Translations under genes and position numbers: made by a program
Assembly: GCF_001543245.1 (NCBI RefSeq)
Contig: NZ_CP014163.1
Location: forward strand, 372,001-436,000
From: Aerococcus urinaehominis
GTDB taxonomy: Bacteria > Bacillota > Bacilli > Lactobacillales > Aerococcaceae
Length of the DNA stretch: 64,000 nucleotides
Direction: 5' to 3'
Shown: piece by piece, positions 9,067 through 21,082 of the stretch
How positions within the stretch are numbered: position 1 is the first letter of the stretch
How the letters are laid out: the number at the start of each line of letters is the position of its first letter
Notes under the pieces: model-generated
What the model was told of the DNA's origin: nothing
The model's input: the letters and a program-made list of their open reading frames with translations, nothing else
The model's database searches: none

Positions 9067-11478
9067 TTATTTTTTCTTACGCCTGTTGTTTTTACTCTGC
9101 CTAATAACAAATTTTTTATTTTGTCTTTTTTGTTTATCTATATTTTTTTCAGCTTTTGTTCTTTTTCCTTGTTTCTTATGGGTTCTCTTTGCTGATTGAC
9201 GGCCAGGTTTAGCTTTTTTATCATGGTTAGCTTCCTGACTATTACGATGCTTCTTACGCTTAACTTTACCCTTGTTAGTTTTTGTCCTTGCTTGACTAGC
9301 TAGCTGATTTTCTTGATCTTCACTATATACTAAATTAAAGTCTATTTCTCGGCTATCCACATCTGCTTTAACTACCTTAACAGTTACCACATCACCAATT
9401 GAAAAACGTAAACCAGTTCGCTCACCAATTAGGGTCATTTGACTATCAATATAATTAAAATAGTCTCCCTTCATAGTTGAAATGTGTACCAGCCCTTCAA
9501 CTGTATTGGCAAGCTCTACAAATAAGCCAAAACTAGTTACTGAAGATATAATGCCCTGAAAGGTCATGCCGATCTTATCTTGCATGTATTCTGCTTTTTT
9601 CAAGCTGTCTGTCTCACGCTCTGCGTCAACCGCACGACGTTCCATATTCGAAGAATGTTCAGCAATATCTGGTAGGTCCGCTACCAATCGGGACTGTTTT
9701 ACTAATTGACTATTTTCTTCTTTATATCGCCTGATTAATCGGTGAACGATTAAGTCTGGGTAGCGACGAATTGGAGAGGTGAAGTGGGTATAATCTTCGG
9801 CGGCTAAGCCAAAGTGGCCTAAGGCTTGCGTATCATAGCGGGCTTGTTTCATCGAGCGTAGTAACATAGTAGAAACCATTTGCTCATATGGCTCACCATC
9901 AATTTTAGTCAGAGCCTGTTGTAATTGCTTAGGTTTTATTGTTTCACTAGATCCTGTTAATCGCAGGCCGAATGTAGACGAGAACTCTAGAAACGATTGC
10001 ATACGTTTTGCATCTGGCTGTTCATGGACACGATACATAAAGGGCAGATGCCCCTGGTCAAAATGGCGGGCAACCGTCTCATTGGCACACAGCATAAAGG
10101 ATTCGATTAAACGCTCACCAATTCCTCTTTCCCGCACTAAAATATCGAGCGGATGACCCTCATTATCAACAATAATTTCCGCCTCTTTAGTGTCGAAATC
10201 AATAGCACCACGACGTTGCCGCATCTGTGCTAAAATTTGATGTAGTTCGCCCATCTCCCTTAGCATCGGCACAACTGCCTTGTTTTCATCAATGGCTACG
10301 GGGTCTTCGTCTTCTAAAATTGCATTCACAGTATCATAAGTGAGCCTATATTTGGATTCAATCACTGAAGGACCAATGCGATAATCTTCAACCTGCCCTT
10401 GCTGATTCACAAGCATAACACAAGACATTGTTAAACGGTCGACGCGAGGATGTAGGGAGCAAATACCATTAGATAATCTCTGTGGTAGCATTGGTACAAC
10501 CCGGTCAGTTAAATAAACTGATGTCCCACGTTCATAGGCTTCTGCATCCAGCTGGCTACCTTCCTTCACATAATATGAAACATCGGCAATATGAACACTC
10601 AATTCATATTTTTGGCCAACTTTACGCAAGGATATCGCATCGTCTAAGTCTTTAGCATCAGCACCATCAATTGTGATGACTAATTGATTACGAAAATCTT
10701 CGCGGCCTTGCAAGTCCTGATTACTAATTTCATCAGCTACTTGGTCAGCTTCATTCAATACCTGGTCGGGGAATTCATGCGGGATATCGAACATATTTAA
10801 AACGGCTAAAATATCGACACCAGGTTCATCTTTGTGTCCCAATTTTTGAATAATCGGACCAGCTATCTTAAATGGAGAATCACTTGTTGGATATTCATCA
10901 ATACTTACTACGACAATCTCTCCATCAACAGCCTTTAATCCTTGGTCTTTCACCATGGCAGTAACCTGTTCTAACCCTTTATTTAAAAGCTTGACACCAC
11001 CAACAAAGCCTGTTTCTGCTTGTAAGTCACTGGTAAAGGGTGTATATTCACCGGTAACCTGAGTGAGATGTCGCTGGTCAATGGCTATAATTTTACCCTC
11101 AGCACTTTTATCCTTCCAAGCCTGCTCCTCACGAATAATCTTAACTTTAACGCGATCTCCATTCATGGCGCCGCCAGTTTTCCCTCTAGGAATAAAAATA
11201 TCATTGGCTAGTTCCCCAACACTGACAAATCCAAAGCCTTTTTGATTTTGATGAAAATCACCAACTAGGACTTCTTGATGATGAGAGAGACTGAGACTAC
11301 CATCATCTGCAATGACTATTTTTTGTTGGCGTTCTAATTCAGCAACAACTTTTACAAACTCAGCGAAGTCATCGCTAGCTATATAACCTAATTCGCTAGC
11401 ATAATCTTGCAGAGTAGCTGGTTGACCATGCTGACTAATTGCAGTTAATATTTTTTCTTTTACTTGATTTTTATTCAA
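9067..11478 (-). CDS. rnr: Ribonuclease R
   Basis: RNase R is a processive 3'-5' exoribonuclease that degrades structured RNA. In the 803 residues I see an N-terminal helix-turn-helix-like segment and cold-shock domains (about 60-220). The RNB catalytic core has DGADAKDLDDAISL (about 268-281) with its metal-binding aspartates. An S1 domain (about 640-720) and a lysine-rich tail (about 735-803) follow. The start codon is TTG at 11478, supported by GGAGG 7 bases upstream; there is no nearby ATG. It begins 1 base after the esterase stop and is translationally coupled to it. Confidence 0.95.
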   Translation of the reverse strand: MNKNQVKEKILTAISQHGQPATLQDYASELGYIASDDFAEFVKVVAELERQQKIVIADDGSLSLSHHQEVLVGDFHQNQKGFGFVSVGELANDIFIPRGKTGGAMNGDRVKVKIIREEQAWKDKSAEGKIIAIDQRHLTQVTGEYTPFTSDLQAETGFVGGVKLLNKGLEQVTAMVKDQGLKAVDGEIVVVSIDEYPTSDSPFKIAGPIIQKLGHKDEPGVDILAVLNMFDIPHEFPDQVLNEADQVADEISNQDLQGREDFRNQLVITIDGADAKDLDDAISLRKVGQKYELSVHIADVSYYVKEGSQLDAEAYERGTSVYLTDRVVPMLPQRLSNGICSLHPRVDRLTMSCVMLVNQQGQVEDYRIGPSVIESKYRLTYDTVNAILEDEDPVAIDENKAVVPMLREMGELHQILAQMRQRRGAIDFDTKEAEIIVDNEGHPLDILVRERGIGERLIESFMLCANETVARHFDQGHLPFMYRVHEQPDAKRMQSFLEFSSTFGLRLTGSSETIKPKQLQQALTKIDGEPYEQMVSTMLLRSMKQARYDTQALGHFGLAAEDYTHFTSPIRRYPDLIVHRLIRRYKEENSQLVKQSRLVADLPDIAEHSSNMERRAVDAERETDSLKKAEYMQDKIGMTFQGIISSVTSFGLFVELANTVEGLVHISTMKGDYFNYIDSQMTLIGERTGLRFSIGDVVTVKVVKADVDSREIDFNLVYSEDQENQLASQARTKTNKGKVKRKKHRNSQEANHDKKAKPGRQSAKRTHKKQGKRTKAEKNIDKQKRQNKKFVIRQSKNNRRKKK

Positions 11479-11479
11479 A

Positions 11480-12238
11480 CTAATTCCTCCAGGCTAAATG
11501 GTCTAAAAATGTAATAAGGTCGGCCTCTAATTGACGACGGGTGGGCCCAACCGTCACAACATGACCAGATTCTGGATAGTGGTGATAATCCGTTTGGGCA
11601 TTAACTAAGACCTTGTTTAAATCAGCCCCCGATTGATGAGAAATTAATTCATCCTGACCAGCATCAGCAATAAAGAAGGGACAGCTAATTTTTTCCAAAT
11701 CTTGCCGGATCTGCGCTTGCAAGCTGTTAATAGAATTCAAGGTTTGCTCTAATCCCGGCTGTATTTTCTCTAAGGCTCTTTCTATATCCATTTGATTAAA
11801 TTCCTGAGCCTTCAATACCTGCTTGGTATATTGAACAAACTGGCTTGGCACCTGGGTCTGTTTTAAGTCTTCAGTCATAATTGGTGAGCAGAATACACCA
11901 CCTGCAAGAACTTCCGGATTATTGATCACAAGCTGAGTAGCAATTACACCACCCAAGGACAGACCAAAAATTGCTATTTCCTGATAACCTTGGTTCTTAA
12001 GTTTCTCATATGCTGCTTGACCATCTGCAACCCATTGACTAGCTGAAAAATCCACTAGGTCAAAAACATCAGCGGTTGCATGACCTGACAAATGAGGCGC
12101 ATAAACGGTATAACCTGCCCGATTTAATGCTCTTCCTAGCATTCTGACATCGTTAGCTGATCCAGTATAAGCATGTAAAAGTAAGATAGCCCGTTTAGCA
12201 TCCTCGCTATTAAATAAAAAAGGTTGAGGTAATTTCAT
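11480..12238 (-). CDS. est: Carboxylesterase (Est30-like alpha/beta hydrolase)
   Basis: This serine hydrolase probably acts on short acyl esters in the cytoplasm. The 252 residues include the oxyanion segment LLHAYTGSANDVR, the nucleophile elbow GLSLGG with S94, the acid IADAGQDELI (about 203) and the histidine YPESGHVVT (about 232). This is a full catalytic triad. The start ATG at 12238 has AAGGAGG. The gene sits between secG and rnr as in many Bacilli. A TACAAT at about 12270 may be its promoter, since secG ends in a terminator. The natural substrate is unknown. Confidence 0.9.
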   Translation of the reverse strand: MKLPQPFLFNSEDAKRAILLLHAYTGSANDVRMLGRALNRAGYTVYAPHLSGHATADVFDLVDFSASQWVADGQAAYEKLKNQGYQEIAIFGLSLGGVIATQLVINNPEVLAGGVFCSPIMTEDLKQTQVPSQFVQYTKQVLKAQEFNQMDIERALEKIQPGLEQTLNSINSLQAQIRQDLEKISCPFFIADAGQDELISHQSGADLNKVLVNAQTDYHHYPESGHVVTVGPTRRQLEADLITFLDHLAWRN

Positions 12239-12315
12239 AGATATAGCCTCCTTTTCTCATACTTCTATTGTAACTAATTTATCTGTTATTTAATAATAAA
12301 AGCAATCTAGACTAT

Positions 12316-12346
12316 AAAAAAAGAATTGGCGAACCAATTCTTTTTT
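12316..12346 (-). terminator. Terminator of secG
   Basis: A stem AAAAAAGAATTGG/CCAATTCTTTTTT with loop CGAA gives good T tracts on both strands, 5 bases past the secG stop. Confidence 0.85.
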
Positions 12347-12350
12347 CTGT

Positions 12351-12596
12351 TTAAGCTGATAATTTAGCTAAGATTAAAGCCAAAACCATGAATGTCGCAC
12401 CTAAAATAGCAGTCATTCGATCAAGAGCACCATCAAGACCACGATTTTTTCGTGAATTAGAGCCCCCAAACAGGGCTTCAGAACCGCCTGTAAGATTGCT
12501 CGCTGAATTGTTTTTAGATGACTGTATCGCTACTACTAAAATGAGTAAAACTGCAATAACAATCAGGGTAATTAATAAAATATTATATAAGTCCAC
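12351..12596 (-). CDS. secG: Preprotein translocase subunit SecG
   Basis: SecG is the small helper subunit of SecYEG and speeds membrane passage of secreted proteins. The 81 residues hold two membrane helices (about 4-23 and 60-80) joined by a glycine- and asparagine-rich loop with the typical GGSEALFGG segment. The start codon is GTG at 12596, with GGAGG 7 bases upstream. It is followed by its own terminator, so est-rnr-smpB is probably a separate transcript. Confidence 0.95.
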   Translation of the reverse strand: MDLYNILLITLIVIAVLLILVVAIQSSKNNSASNLTGGSEALFGGSNSRKNRGLDGALDRMTAILGATFMVLALILAKLSA

Positions 12597-12645
12597 TCTT
12601 ATCCTCCATTCTCTTCTTTAGCATGCTATCACAAATGAAGGTTGA

Positions 12646-13827
12646 CTACAAGTTGTCTTGATTATTTTTAATCAGGCGGACGCGGACAATACCCTCAATT
12701 TTATTTAAATCGGTGATTACTTGATTTAGGAGTGTTTCATCCGTATTGTCAATATCAATCAGGGTATAAGCATAATCTCCTGCAGATTTATTAATAATAT
12801 TTGCAATATTCATTTGGTGAGCCGCTAATCCAGTTGACATTAAGCCAACCATATTAGGAATATTGCGATTAATAATAGATAAACGGTATGGGGAATTGAA
12901 ACTCAACTCTACATTAGGAAAGTTAACAGAATTAGTAATTTCACCAGTCTTTAGGAATTTATCTAATTCTTGCGCTGCCATCATGGCACACTGCGCTTCA
13001 GCTGGACCTGTTGTTCCACCGATATGCGGCGTCGTTAAAACATTTTCATAACCATCTAAACTAGGAATACGGAAATCTGTCGCAAAAGCTTTAATTTTGC
13101 CGTTATCGATATACTCCTTCACCGCATCGGTATCACAGACCTCCTCGCGGGCAAAGTTAATGACTGTAACACCTTTTTTCATTTTCTCAAAAGCTGATGC
13201 GTCTAACATATTTTCAGTCTCATCAGTAGCAGGTGTGTGAATCGTTATATAATCTGCATAGCGGAAAAGGTCAGTAATATCCTCAACCTTGCGTACGGCT
13301 GAATCTACTTCCCAAGCGTTCTTCATTTTAATATATGGATCGTAACCGATAACTTCCATACCTAAATCTACACCAGCATTAGCAACTTTGGAACCGACAT
13401 TCCCTAGACCAATAACGCCTAAAGTTTTGCCAATTAACTCTGATCCTCTAAATTGCTTTTTGCCCTCTTCAACTTGGACATCTTGATCAGGACCAGTTAA
13501 GCCTCGTGTCCAAGTCACTGAAGGGAAGATATTCCGTGATAAATTAATCATCATGGCAATGGTAATTTCTTTTACTGCATTAGAATTAGCACCAGGTGCG
13601 TTAAAAACAATTATTCCCTCATTAGAACAACGGTCAACTGGAATATTGTTAACTCCTGCCCCAGCCCTACCAATCGCCAGCAAGCTGTTTGGAAATTCCA
13701 TATCATGAATAACCTGGCTACGCATCAACAAGCCATCTGGTTGATCACTTTGATCAAGTTTATAACCTTTTCTTTTTAAATAATTAATACCTTCTTGAGC
13801 AACAGTATTATAAGTATTTATGTACAT
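12646..13827 (-). CDS. serA: D-3-phosphoglycerate dehydrogenase with ACT domain
   Basis: SerA oxidises 3-phosphoglycerate to 3-phosphohydroxypyruvate, the first step of serine synthesis. The 393 residues show the NAD-binding GLGNVGSKVA (about 143-152). Catalytic R, E and H lie in FAREEVCD, the following acidic stretch and TPHIGGTTG. A C-terminal ACT domain (about 320-393) in the family binds serine. The ATG at 13827 directly follows the serC stop (TAA then ATG), with AAAAGGAAG about 10 bases upstream. Substrate drawn off here comes from the glycolytic genes next door. Confidence 0.93.
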   Translation of the reverse strand: MYINTYNTVAQEGINYLKRKGYKLDQSDQPDGLLMRSQVIHDMEFPNSLLAIGRAGAGVNNIPVDRCSNEGIIVFNAPGANSNAVKEITIAMMINLSRNIFPSVTWTRGLTGPDQDVQVEEGKKQFRGSELIGKTLGVIGLGNVGSKVANAGVDLGMEVIGYDPYIKMKNAWEVDSAVRKVEDITDLFRYADYITIHTPATDETENMLDASAFEKMKKGVTVINFAREEVCDTDAVKEYIDNGKIKAFATDFRIPSLDGYENVLTTPHIGGTTGPAEAQCAMMAAQELDKFLKTGEITNSVNFPNVELSFNSPYRLSIINRNIPNMVGLMSTGLAAHQMNIANIINKSAGDYAYTLIDIDNTDETLLNQVITDLNKIEGIVRVRLIKNNQDNL

Positions 13828-14910
13828 TTATATAACTTCCTTTTCGTATTTCTTCATAAAGTCTATTAAAGCTTGTACACCAGCCAGAGGAAATGCGTTA
13901 TAAATCGAAGCACGCATGCCACCCACAGACCGATGTCCTTTTATATTCAAAAATCCAGTTTGGACTGCCGCCTCAACAAAAGCAGCATCCTTAGCTTGAT
14001 CACCTGTAGTAAAGGTGACATTCATCTTGGAGCGATCTTGAGGCTTTATATGATTGGCAAACAAAGCTGATTGGTCTAGATAATCATATATAAGTTTTGC
14101 TTTGTCCAAATTTAGACCTGCCATTGCCTCTAAGCCTCCCTGACCTTTCAGCCAGCGACAAACCAGCATAGCTGCATAAATAGCAAATGTAGGTGGTGTA
14201 TTATACATAGACCCTTTATCGGCTTGAAGTTGGTAATTTAGATAAATAGGAAGCTCCTGGCTAGATCTTCTTAACAGGTCCTCCCGAATAATAACTAGCG
14301 TCAAACCTGATGGCCCGATATTTTTTTGTGCACCTGCATAGATTAAGCCAAACTGGTTGATATCTATTGGCCGTGACAAAATATCTGACGACATATCTGC
14401 TACTAGTGGTGTGGCTCCAGTTTGAGGAAAACTACTATATTGACTACCAACAATAGTATTATTAGAAGTGATATGCACATAGTCATAACCAGAAAAATCT
14501 AAATCACTGAATTGCGGAATATGGTCATAATTTTGCTCTTTGCTAGATGCTAAAATGTCAACATCATAGCCTAAGCGTTCTGCTTCAATAATTGCCTTGG
14601 TCGACCAAGAGCCAGTATCAATATAAGCGGCCTTAGCTCTTTGTTTTAAGTTCATGGGGATAGCTGAAAATTGTAATGTCGCACCGCCTTGCATGAAGAG
14701 CACTTTATAATTATCAGGTACTTTTAATAATTCGCGGATAAGCATCTCAGCTTCATCAATAATTGCTTGAAAGCAGGAGGAACGATGACTCATCTCCATT
14801 ACCGACATGCCGGTATTTTTATAATCGAGTAAATCGGCTTGAATTTCCTTTAGGACCACATCTGGCATAATAGCCGGTCCTGCAGATAAGTTCCAAATTT
14901 TTTGGCTCAT
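13828..14910 (-). CDS. serC: Phosphoserine aminotransferase
   Basis: SerC transfers an amino group from glutamate to phosphohydroxypyruvate using pyridoxal phosphate. The 360 residues begin MSQKIWNLSAGPAIMP and include MEMSHRS, GGATLQFSA and the PLP lysine in YAGAQKNIGPSGL (about 195). RGGMRAS-like VGGMRASIYNA is near the end. I chose the ATG at 14910, which has GGGTGG upstream and gives the family length; the ORF extends 14 codons further but without support. A TG-extended TATAAT lies at 14938-14943. serA follows with no gap. Confidence 0.95.
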   Translation of the reverse strand: MSQKIWNLSAGPAIMPDVVLKEIQADLLDYKNTGMSVMEMSHRSSCFQAIIDEAEMLIRELLKVPDNYKVLFMQGGATLQFSAIPMNLKQRAKAAYIDTGSWSTKAIIEAERLGYDVDILASSKEQNYDHIPQFSDLDFSGYDYVHITSNNTIVGSQYSSFPQTGATPLVADMSSDILSRPIDINQFGLIYAGAQKNIGPSGLTLVIIREDLLRRSSQELPIYLNYQLQADKGSMYNTPPTFAIYAAMLVCRWLKGQGGLEAMAGLNLDKAKLIYDYLDQSALFANHIKPQDRSKMNVTFTTGDQAKDAAFVEAAVQTGFLNIKGHRSVGGMRASIYNAFPLAGVQALIDFMKKYEKEVI

Positions 14911-14937
14911 ATGTTCCACCCTTTCTATATGACTTCT

Positions 14938-14943
14938 ATTATA
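14938..14943 (-). promoter_or_regulatory. Extended -10 promoter of serC-serA
   Basis: Minus-strand TTGCTATAAT gives TG-n-TATAAT. The -35 match is poor (TATCAA at 17 bases). The start would lie about 20 bases before the serC ATG. Confidence 0.6.
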
Positions 14944-15024
14944 GCAAAACAATTTCTCATTTGATAGAGATGATCAAGTCTTTTAGTCAGCAACTTTTAA
15001 GGTTTGTAGGCAAATTTACTCATT

Positions 15025-15052
15025 TAAAAAACCAGGTCACAAGGACCTGGTT
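15025..15052 (-). terminator. Terminator of eno
   Basis: A stem AACCAGGTCC/GGACCTGGTT with loop TTGT is followed by TTTTAAA on the minus strand, about 40 bases past the eno stop. Confidence 0.88.
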
Positions 15053-15093
15053 ATCGATTCGAGCAAGATAAATTTATATGTTTGTAAGTAGAA

Positions 15094-16419
<1,326 letters not shown>

Positions 16420-16440
16420 TTATTAACATCTAACATGTTT

Positions 16441-16446
16441 ATTATA
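16441..16446 (-). promoter_or_regulatory. Internal promoter of eno
   Basis: Minus-strand TGTTATAAT (TG-n-TATAAT) lies in the 73-base gap between gpmI and eno. There is no terminator between them, so eno can be made from both the operon and this promoter. Confidence 0.5.
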
Positions 16447-16465
16447 ACATATTTGCTTTTAGCTT

Positions 16466-17995
16466 TTAATGCTTGATTAAGCTTTCGCCAGTCATTTCTT
16501 CCGGTTTGTCTAAACCTAATAAGTCTAGCATGGTTGGAGCGACATCAGCCAGACGGCCATCGGTGCGTAATTCAACACCTTTTTCAGTAACAATTAGCGG
16601 AACTGGTACAGTTGTATGGGCTGTATGAGGTTTTCCGTCTTCTGTCAACTCAGTGTCAGCGTTACCGTGGTCAGCAAAGATTATAGCTTTACCGTCTTTA
16701 GCTAAGATAGCATCAACAACCTTGCCTAGACATTCGTCAACTGCCTCAATAGCCTTAATCGTCGCCTCTAAATCGCCAGAATGTCCGACCATATCAGGGT
16801 TGGCAAAGTTAAGGATAATAGCGTCTTGCTTATCAGCTTCAATTTCAGCTACTAAAGCTTCAGTCACTTCGTAAGCAGACATTTCAGGTTTTAAATCATA
16901 GGTTGCAACTTTAGGTGAATCAATTAAGATACGAGATTCACCAGCAAACTCTTCATTCGAGCCACCATTCATAAAGAAGGTAACATGAGGATATTTTTCA
17001 GTTTCAGCAATCCGTAATTGTTTTAGACCATTATCTGATAATACTTCACCTAATACATTTTTAAGCGCTATTGGTGGGAAGGCGATATCAGCCTTAATAT
17101 TATCGTTATACTTAGTCAAAGTGGTAAAGTATAAGTCTTGTTGACGTTCACCACGATCAAAGTTATCCCAGATATCAGCAGTAGCTGCCTCGGATAATTG
17201 AATCGCCCGGTCAGGTCGGAAGTTAGCGAAAATAATCGCATCATGGTTATTGACCGTACCAACTGGTTGACCATCTTTAGTAATGACTGCCGGCACAACG
17301 AACTCATCAGTCACATCTTTGCCATAAGAAGTTTCAACAACTTCTTGAGCAGAGCCAAATGCTTCACCCTGACCGTGGAAGATTGCATCATAGGCTAGTT
17401 TAACACGGTCCCAACGGCGGTCACGGTCCATCGCATAATAGCGACCAGAAACCGTAGCAATCTGACCTAGGCCAACTTCTGCCATTTTATTTTCAATGGC
17501 TTCGATATAGCCCGGTGCCGCATGCGGATCAACGTCACGGCCATCAAGGAAGGCATGTAAGTAAAGCTTTTTAACACCCTTATCCTTGGCGTCTTCAATT
17601 ACACTAAGAATATGGTTCAAATGGCTATGAACGCCACCATCAGATAGTAAACCGAAGATTTGAACAGCTGAATCATTTTCAATAGCATGTTGGTAAGCAT
17701 GGTTGAGGGCTTCATTTTCCTTGAATTCACCGTCAGCAATAGCTTTATCAATCCGAGTTAAACTTTGGTAAACAATACGGCCAGCACCAATATTAGTGTG
17801 ACCAACTTCAGAGTTACCCATTTGCCCATCAGGCAGTCCGACATCTAGCCCAGAAGCCTTCATGGTTGCATGTGGGAACTCATTCCAGTAACGGTCAAAA
17901 TTTGGTTTGTTTGCCTGGTTAACCGCATTACCATAATTTTCTTCTCGCCAGCCAAAGCCATCTAAAATAATTATAGCTACAGGTGATTTAGACAT
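16466..17995 (-). CDS. gpmI: 2,3-bisphosphoglycerate-independent phosphoglycerate mutase
   Basis: GpmI interconverts 3- and 2-phosphoglycerate with two Mn ions. The 509 residues begin [18 protein letters not shown] and hold the phosphoserine segment [17 protein letters not shown] (serine about 62). Other motifs are [52 protein letters not shown] and [10 protein letters not shown]. This is the alkaline-phosphatase superfamily enzyme, not the histidine-phosphatase type. Its ATG overlaps the tpiA stop by one base (TAATG), with GGAGGG upstream. Confidence 0.97.
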   Translation of the reverse strand: MSKSPVAIIILDGFGWREENYGNAVNQANKPNFDRYWNEFPHATMKASGLDVGLPDGQMGNSEVGHTNIGAGRIVYQSLTRIDKAIADGEFKENEALNHAYQHAIENDSAVQIFGLLSDGGVHSHLNHILSVIEDAKDKGVKKLYLHAFLDGRDVDPHAAPGYIEAIENKMAEVGLGQIATVSGRYYAMDRDRRWDRVKLAYDAIFHGQGEAFGSAQEVVETSYGKDVTDEFVVPAVITKDGQPVGTVNNHDAIIFANFRPDRAIQLSEAATADIWDNFDRGERQQDLYFTTLTKYNDNIKADIAFPPIALKNVLGEVLSDNGLKQLRIAETEKYPHVTFFMNGGSNEEFAGESRILIDSPKVATYDLKPEMSAYEVTEALVAEIEADKQDAIILNFANPDMVGHSGDLEATIKAIEAVDECLGKVVDAILAKDGKAIIFADHGNADTELTEDGKPHTAHTTVPVPLIVTEKGVELRTDGRLADVAPTMLDLLGLDKPEEMTGESLIKH

Positions 17996-18750
17996 TATTT
18001 CCCTCCATTTAATAATGCGACATAATCTTCAACTTCGAGGCTAGCGCCGCCAACTAGGGCCCCGTCAATATTTTCTTTAGCAATTAGCTCTTCAATATTA
18101 GCTGGTTTAACTGATCCACCATACAAGATACGAATAGCATCAGCTGATTCTTGACCAGCGATTTCAAAGACTACTTCACGGATTTTAGCACACATTTCTT
18201 CAGCATCTTCAGCTGAAGCAGTTTTTCCTGTACCAATAGCCCAAATCGGCTCATAAGCAATAACAGCCTGCGATACTTGATCAGCAGTTAGACCTGCCAA
18301 AGCAGCACGAATTTGACCAGAAACCCATGTTTCTGCTTGTCCCGCTTCACGTTGGTCTAAAGTTTCACCACAGCAAATAATAGGAATCATTTGGTGGTTA
18401 AAAATTGCGTGAGCCTTTTTGTTAACATCCTCATCAGTCTCACCAAACAACTCACGTCGTTCAGAGTGTCCAATAATAACGTATGGCACTTGCATATCCG
18501 CTAAAGCAGCTGGACTAATTTCACCTGTGTAAGCGCCTGAGTCTTCATAGAAGCAATTTTGAGCACCGATTTGAATTTGGGTGCCCACAGCTACTTCTTG
18601 CATACTAGCAATAAAAAGGCTCGGTGGGCAGACTAGCATTTCACTATCTACGCCGTCCTGAACTTTTTTGGTTAACTGCTCGATAAAATGGTTAGCCTCT
18701 TCGGCTGTTTTATTCATCTTCCAGTTTCCAGCAATCAAAACTTTTCTCAT
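17995..18750 (-). CDS. tpiA: Triosephosphate isomerase
   Basis: TpiA interconverts dihydroxyacetone phosphate and glyceraldehyde 3-phosphate. The 251 residues include AGNWKMNK (lysine), IGHSERR (catalytic histidine), [11 protein letters not shown] (catalytic glutamate with loop 6) and the phosphate-binding YGGSVKPAN and GALVGGASL. Two ATGs stand 6 bases apart. I chose the second (18750, MRKVLIAGN) because AAAGGAG is 9 bases upstream of it and only 3 from the first. The product then has the standard length. Confidence 0.97.
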   Translation of the reverse strand: MRKVLIAGNWKMNKTAEEANHFIEQLTKKVQDGVDSEMLVCPPSLFIASMQEVAVGTQIQIGAQNCFYEDSGAYTGEISPAALADMQVPYVIIGHSERRELFGETDEDVNKKAHAIFNHQMIPIICCGETLDQREAGQAETWVSGQIRAALAGLTADQVSQAVIAYEPIWAIGTGKTASAEDAEEMCAKIREVVFEIAGQESADAIRILYGGSVKPANIEELIAKENIDGALVGGASLEVEDYVALLNGGK

Positions 18751-18788
18751 CTTCATTAGCTCCTTTCGCTAAAAGTGACCCTGTCGAC

Positions 18789-19979
18789 TTATTTATCAGA
18801 AAGGGCCGCTACAGCTGGTAACTCATTTCCTTCTAAGAATTCTAATGAAGCACCACCACCAGTTGAAATATGGGTAATTTGATCAGCGAAGCCGAGTTTT
18901 TGTGCAGCCGCAGCTGAGTCCCCGCCACCAACAATAGTGGTTGCATTATCTAGATTGGCTAAGGCCTTAGCAATACCTTTTGTACCGTTAGCGAAAGCTG
19001 GGATTTCAGAAACACCCATTGGCCCATTCCATACAACGGTTTTAGCATCCGCTAATTCTTTAGCGTATAATTCAACTGTTTCTGGACCACAGTCTAAACC
19101 TTCCCAATCAGCTGGGATTTGGTTACTAGGAACCACTTTCGTATTAGCATCGTTAGAGAAATCATCTGCCACTACAATATCCACTGGCAAGAATAACTTG
19201 TCTCCTGCACGTTCCATTAGACTTTTAGCTAAATCAATTTTATCTTCTTCTAGTAAAGATTTACCAACTTCATAACCTTTTGCCTTGAAGAAGGTATAGG
19301 CCATACCGCCACCGATTAAAACTTTATCAGCTTTATCAAGTAAGGCTTCGATAACATTAATTTTATCAGACACCTTAGCACCACCGAGAATCGCAACAAA
19401 TGGCCGTTCAGGATCGTTAACTGCATCACCTAAGAATTTAATTTCTTTTTCCATTAGATATCCAGCTACTGCTTCTAAATGAGAAGAGATACCTACATTT
19501 GAAGCATGAGAACGGTGGGCAGTCCCAAATGCGTCATTCACAAATACATCACCTAAAGATGCCCAGTATTTGCCCAATTCAGGATCATTCTTACTTTCCT
19601 TTTTACCGTCTAAATCTTCAAAACGGGTGTTTTCAAACAATAGCACTTGGCCTTCGCCTAATTCTTCGATTGCATCTTCTAACTCAGGGCCACGGGTAGT
19701 TGGCACAAATTTTACTTCTTGATCCAATAATTCTTGTAAACGCTCTGCAACAGGGCGAAGAGTTAGTTTTTCTTTATCACTCTCTTCCTTAACTTTACCC
19801 AAGTGAGAGAAAAGAACTAAACGGCCGCCATTTTCAAGTACGTATTTGATAGTTGGTAAAGCTTGGACAATTCTATTATCATCAGTGATTGTGCCATTGT
19901 CCATTGGTACGTTGAAATCAACCCGCATCAGCACTTTCTTACCTTGGACTTGAATATCTTCTACTGTTTTTTTAGCCAT
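18789..19979 (-). CDS. pgk: Phosphoglycerate kinase
   Basis: Pgk makes ATP from 1,3-bisphosphoglycerate. The 396 residues hold [49 protein letters not shown] and [10 protein letters not shown] with [13 protein letters not shown] at the hinge end. I chose the ATG at 19979 (MAKKTVED), which has AAAGGAG. The open frame extends 20 codons upstream into the terminator hairpin between gap and pgk and is not likely to be translated. That hairpin (19994-20025) probably sets the gap to pgk ratio. Confidence 0.97.
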   Translation of the reverse strand: MAKKTVEDIQVQGKKVLMRVDFNVPMDNGTITDDNRIVQALPTIKYVLENGGRLVLFSHLGKVKEESDKEKLTLRPVAERLQELLDQEVKFVPTTRGPELEDAIEELGEGQVLLFENTRFEDLDGKKESKNDPELGKYWASLGDVFVNDAFGTAHRSHASNVGISSHLEAVAGYLMEKEIKFLGDAVNDPERPFVAILGGAKVSDKINVIEALLDKADKVLIGGGMAYTFFKAKGYEVGKSLLEEDKIDLAKSLMERAGDKLFLPVDIVVADDFSNDANTKVVPSNQIPADWEGLDCGPETVELYAKELADAKTVVWNGPMGVSEIPAFANGTKGIAKALANLDNATTIVGGGDSAAAAQKLGFADQITHISTGGGASLEFLEGNELPAVAALSDK

Positions 19980-19993
19980 ATTGGTCTCCTTTA

Positions 19994-20025
19994 TAAAAAA
20001 GGCGAGAAGCGCGCAGCTCCCCGCC
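19994..20025 (-). terminator. Internal terminator between gap and pgk
   Basis: Minus strand: stem GGCGGGGAGC/GCTTCTCGCC (10 bp, two G-U) with loop TGCGC, followed by T6. It lies between the gap stop (20057) and the pgk ribosome binding site. It probably ends most transcripts after gap, leaving partial readthrough into pgk-tpiA-gpmI-eno. Confidence 0.8.
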
Positions 20026-20056
20026 ATTAAATTGGTCAATCAAACGTTAGTCTTAA

Positions 20057-21049
20057 TTATAGAGTCGCAAAGTGCTCTAAAGTGTTCACCATGTTACCAG
20101 TGAAGCCGTACTCGTTGTCATACCAAGCAACAGTCTTAACTAATTGGCCGCCGTTAGCTTCCATAATTTTAGTTTGAGTTGCATCGAATACTGAACCACG
20201 AGGGTCACCAATAACATCAGAAGATACGATTTCGTCTTCAGTGTAACCAAAGGCTACGCTTGAAGCTCCTTTCATCGCTGCGTTAATTTCTTCAACAGTT
20301 ACTTCTTTAGCTAATACAGAATAAAGTTCAACTTCTGAACCAGTAATAGTAGGTACACGTTGTGCAGTACCGTCAATTACACCATTTAATTCAGGAATAA
20401 CTTTACCTACAGCTTTAGCAGCACCTGTTGAGGCAGGGATGATGTTAGCTGCACCCGCACGGCTCTTACGGCCACCTGGTGCATCTTGCATAGATTGTGT
20501 TGCAGTGTAAGCGTGAATTGTAGACATTAAAGCACGTTCAACACCGAATTTTTCGTTTAATACATTAGCCATAGGAGCTAAACAGTTTGTTGTACATGAA
20601 GCAGCTGAAACGATGACATCATCAGCACCAATTGTATCATGGTTTACACCGTAAACAATTGTCTTCACATCACCTTTGGCAGGTGCAGAGATTAAAACTT
20701 TCTTCGCGCCAGCTTCGATGTGTGCTTGAGCTTTTTCGTCAGAAGTGTAGAAACCAGTACATTCTAGTACAAAGTCAACACCTAATTCACCCCAAGGTAA
20801 TTTAGAAGCATCTTTTTCTTCGTAGGCTTTGATTTCTTTACCATCTACGATTAAAGCATCTTCTTTAGCTTCTACTGAATAAGGGAAACGTCCTTGTGCA
20901 GTATCATATTTTAATAAGTAAGCTAAGTCTTCGTTTGAAGTTAAGTCGTTAATAGCGATAACTTCTAATTCAGAACCACTTTCTAAAATACGACGTAAAG
21001 CTAAACGACCAATACGACCGAATCCGTTAATTGCAATTTTTTTACCCAT
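20057..21049 (-). CDS. gap: Glyceraldehyde-3-phosphate dehydrogenase
   Basis: This NAD-dependent glycolytic enzyme makes 1,3-bisphosphoglycerate. The 330 residues show [20 protein letters not shown] (aspartate favouring NAD), [10 protein letters not shown] with the active cysteine (about 152), the HAYTATQ segment with the catalytic histidine, and WYDNEYGF. It is the GapA type, not the NADP-dependent GapN. The ATG at 21049 has AAGGAGG. It follows cggR by 33 bases and is followed by a strong terminator. Confidence 0.97.
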   Translation of the reverse strand: MGKKIAINGFGRIGRLALRRILESGSELEVIAINDLTSNEDLAYLLKYDTAQGRFPYSVEAKEDALIVDGKEIKAYEEKDASKLPWGELGVDFVLECTGFYTSDEKAQAHIEAGAKKVLISAPAKGDVKTIVYGVNHDTIGADDVIVSAASCTTNCLAPMANVLNEKFGVERALMSTIHAYTATQSMQDAPGGRKSRAGAANIIPASTGAAKAVGKVIPELNGVIDGTAQRVPTITGSEVELYSVLAKEVTVEEINAAMKGASSVAFGYTEDEIVSSDVIGDPRGSVFDATQTKIMEANGGQLVKTVAWYDNEYGFTGNMVNTLEHFATL

Positions 21050-21082
21050 ACAACAATTCCTCCTTGTGGAATGTAAATTATT

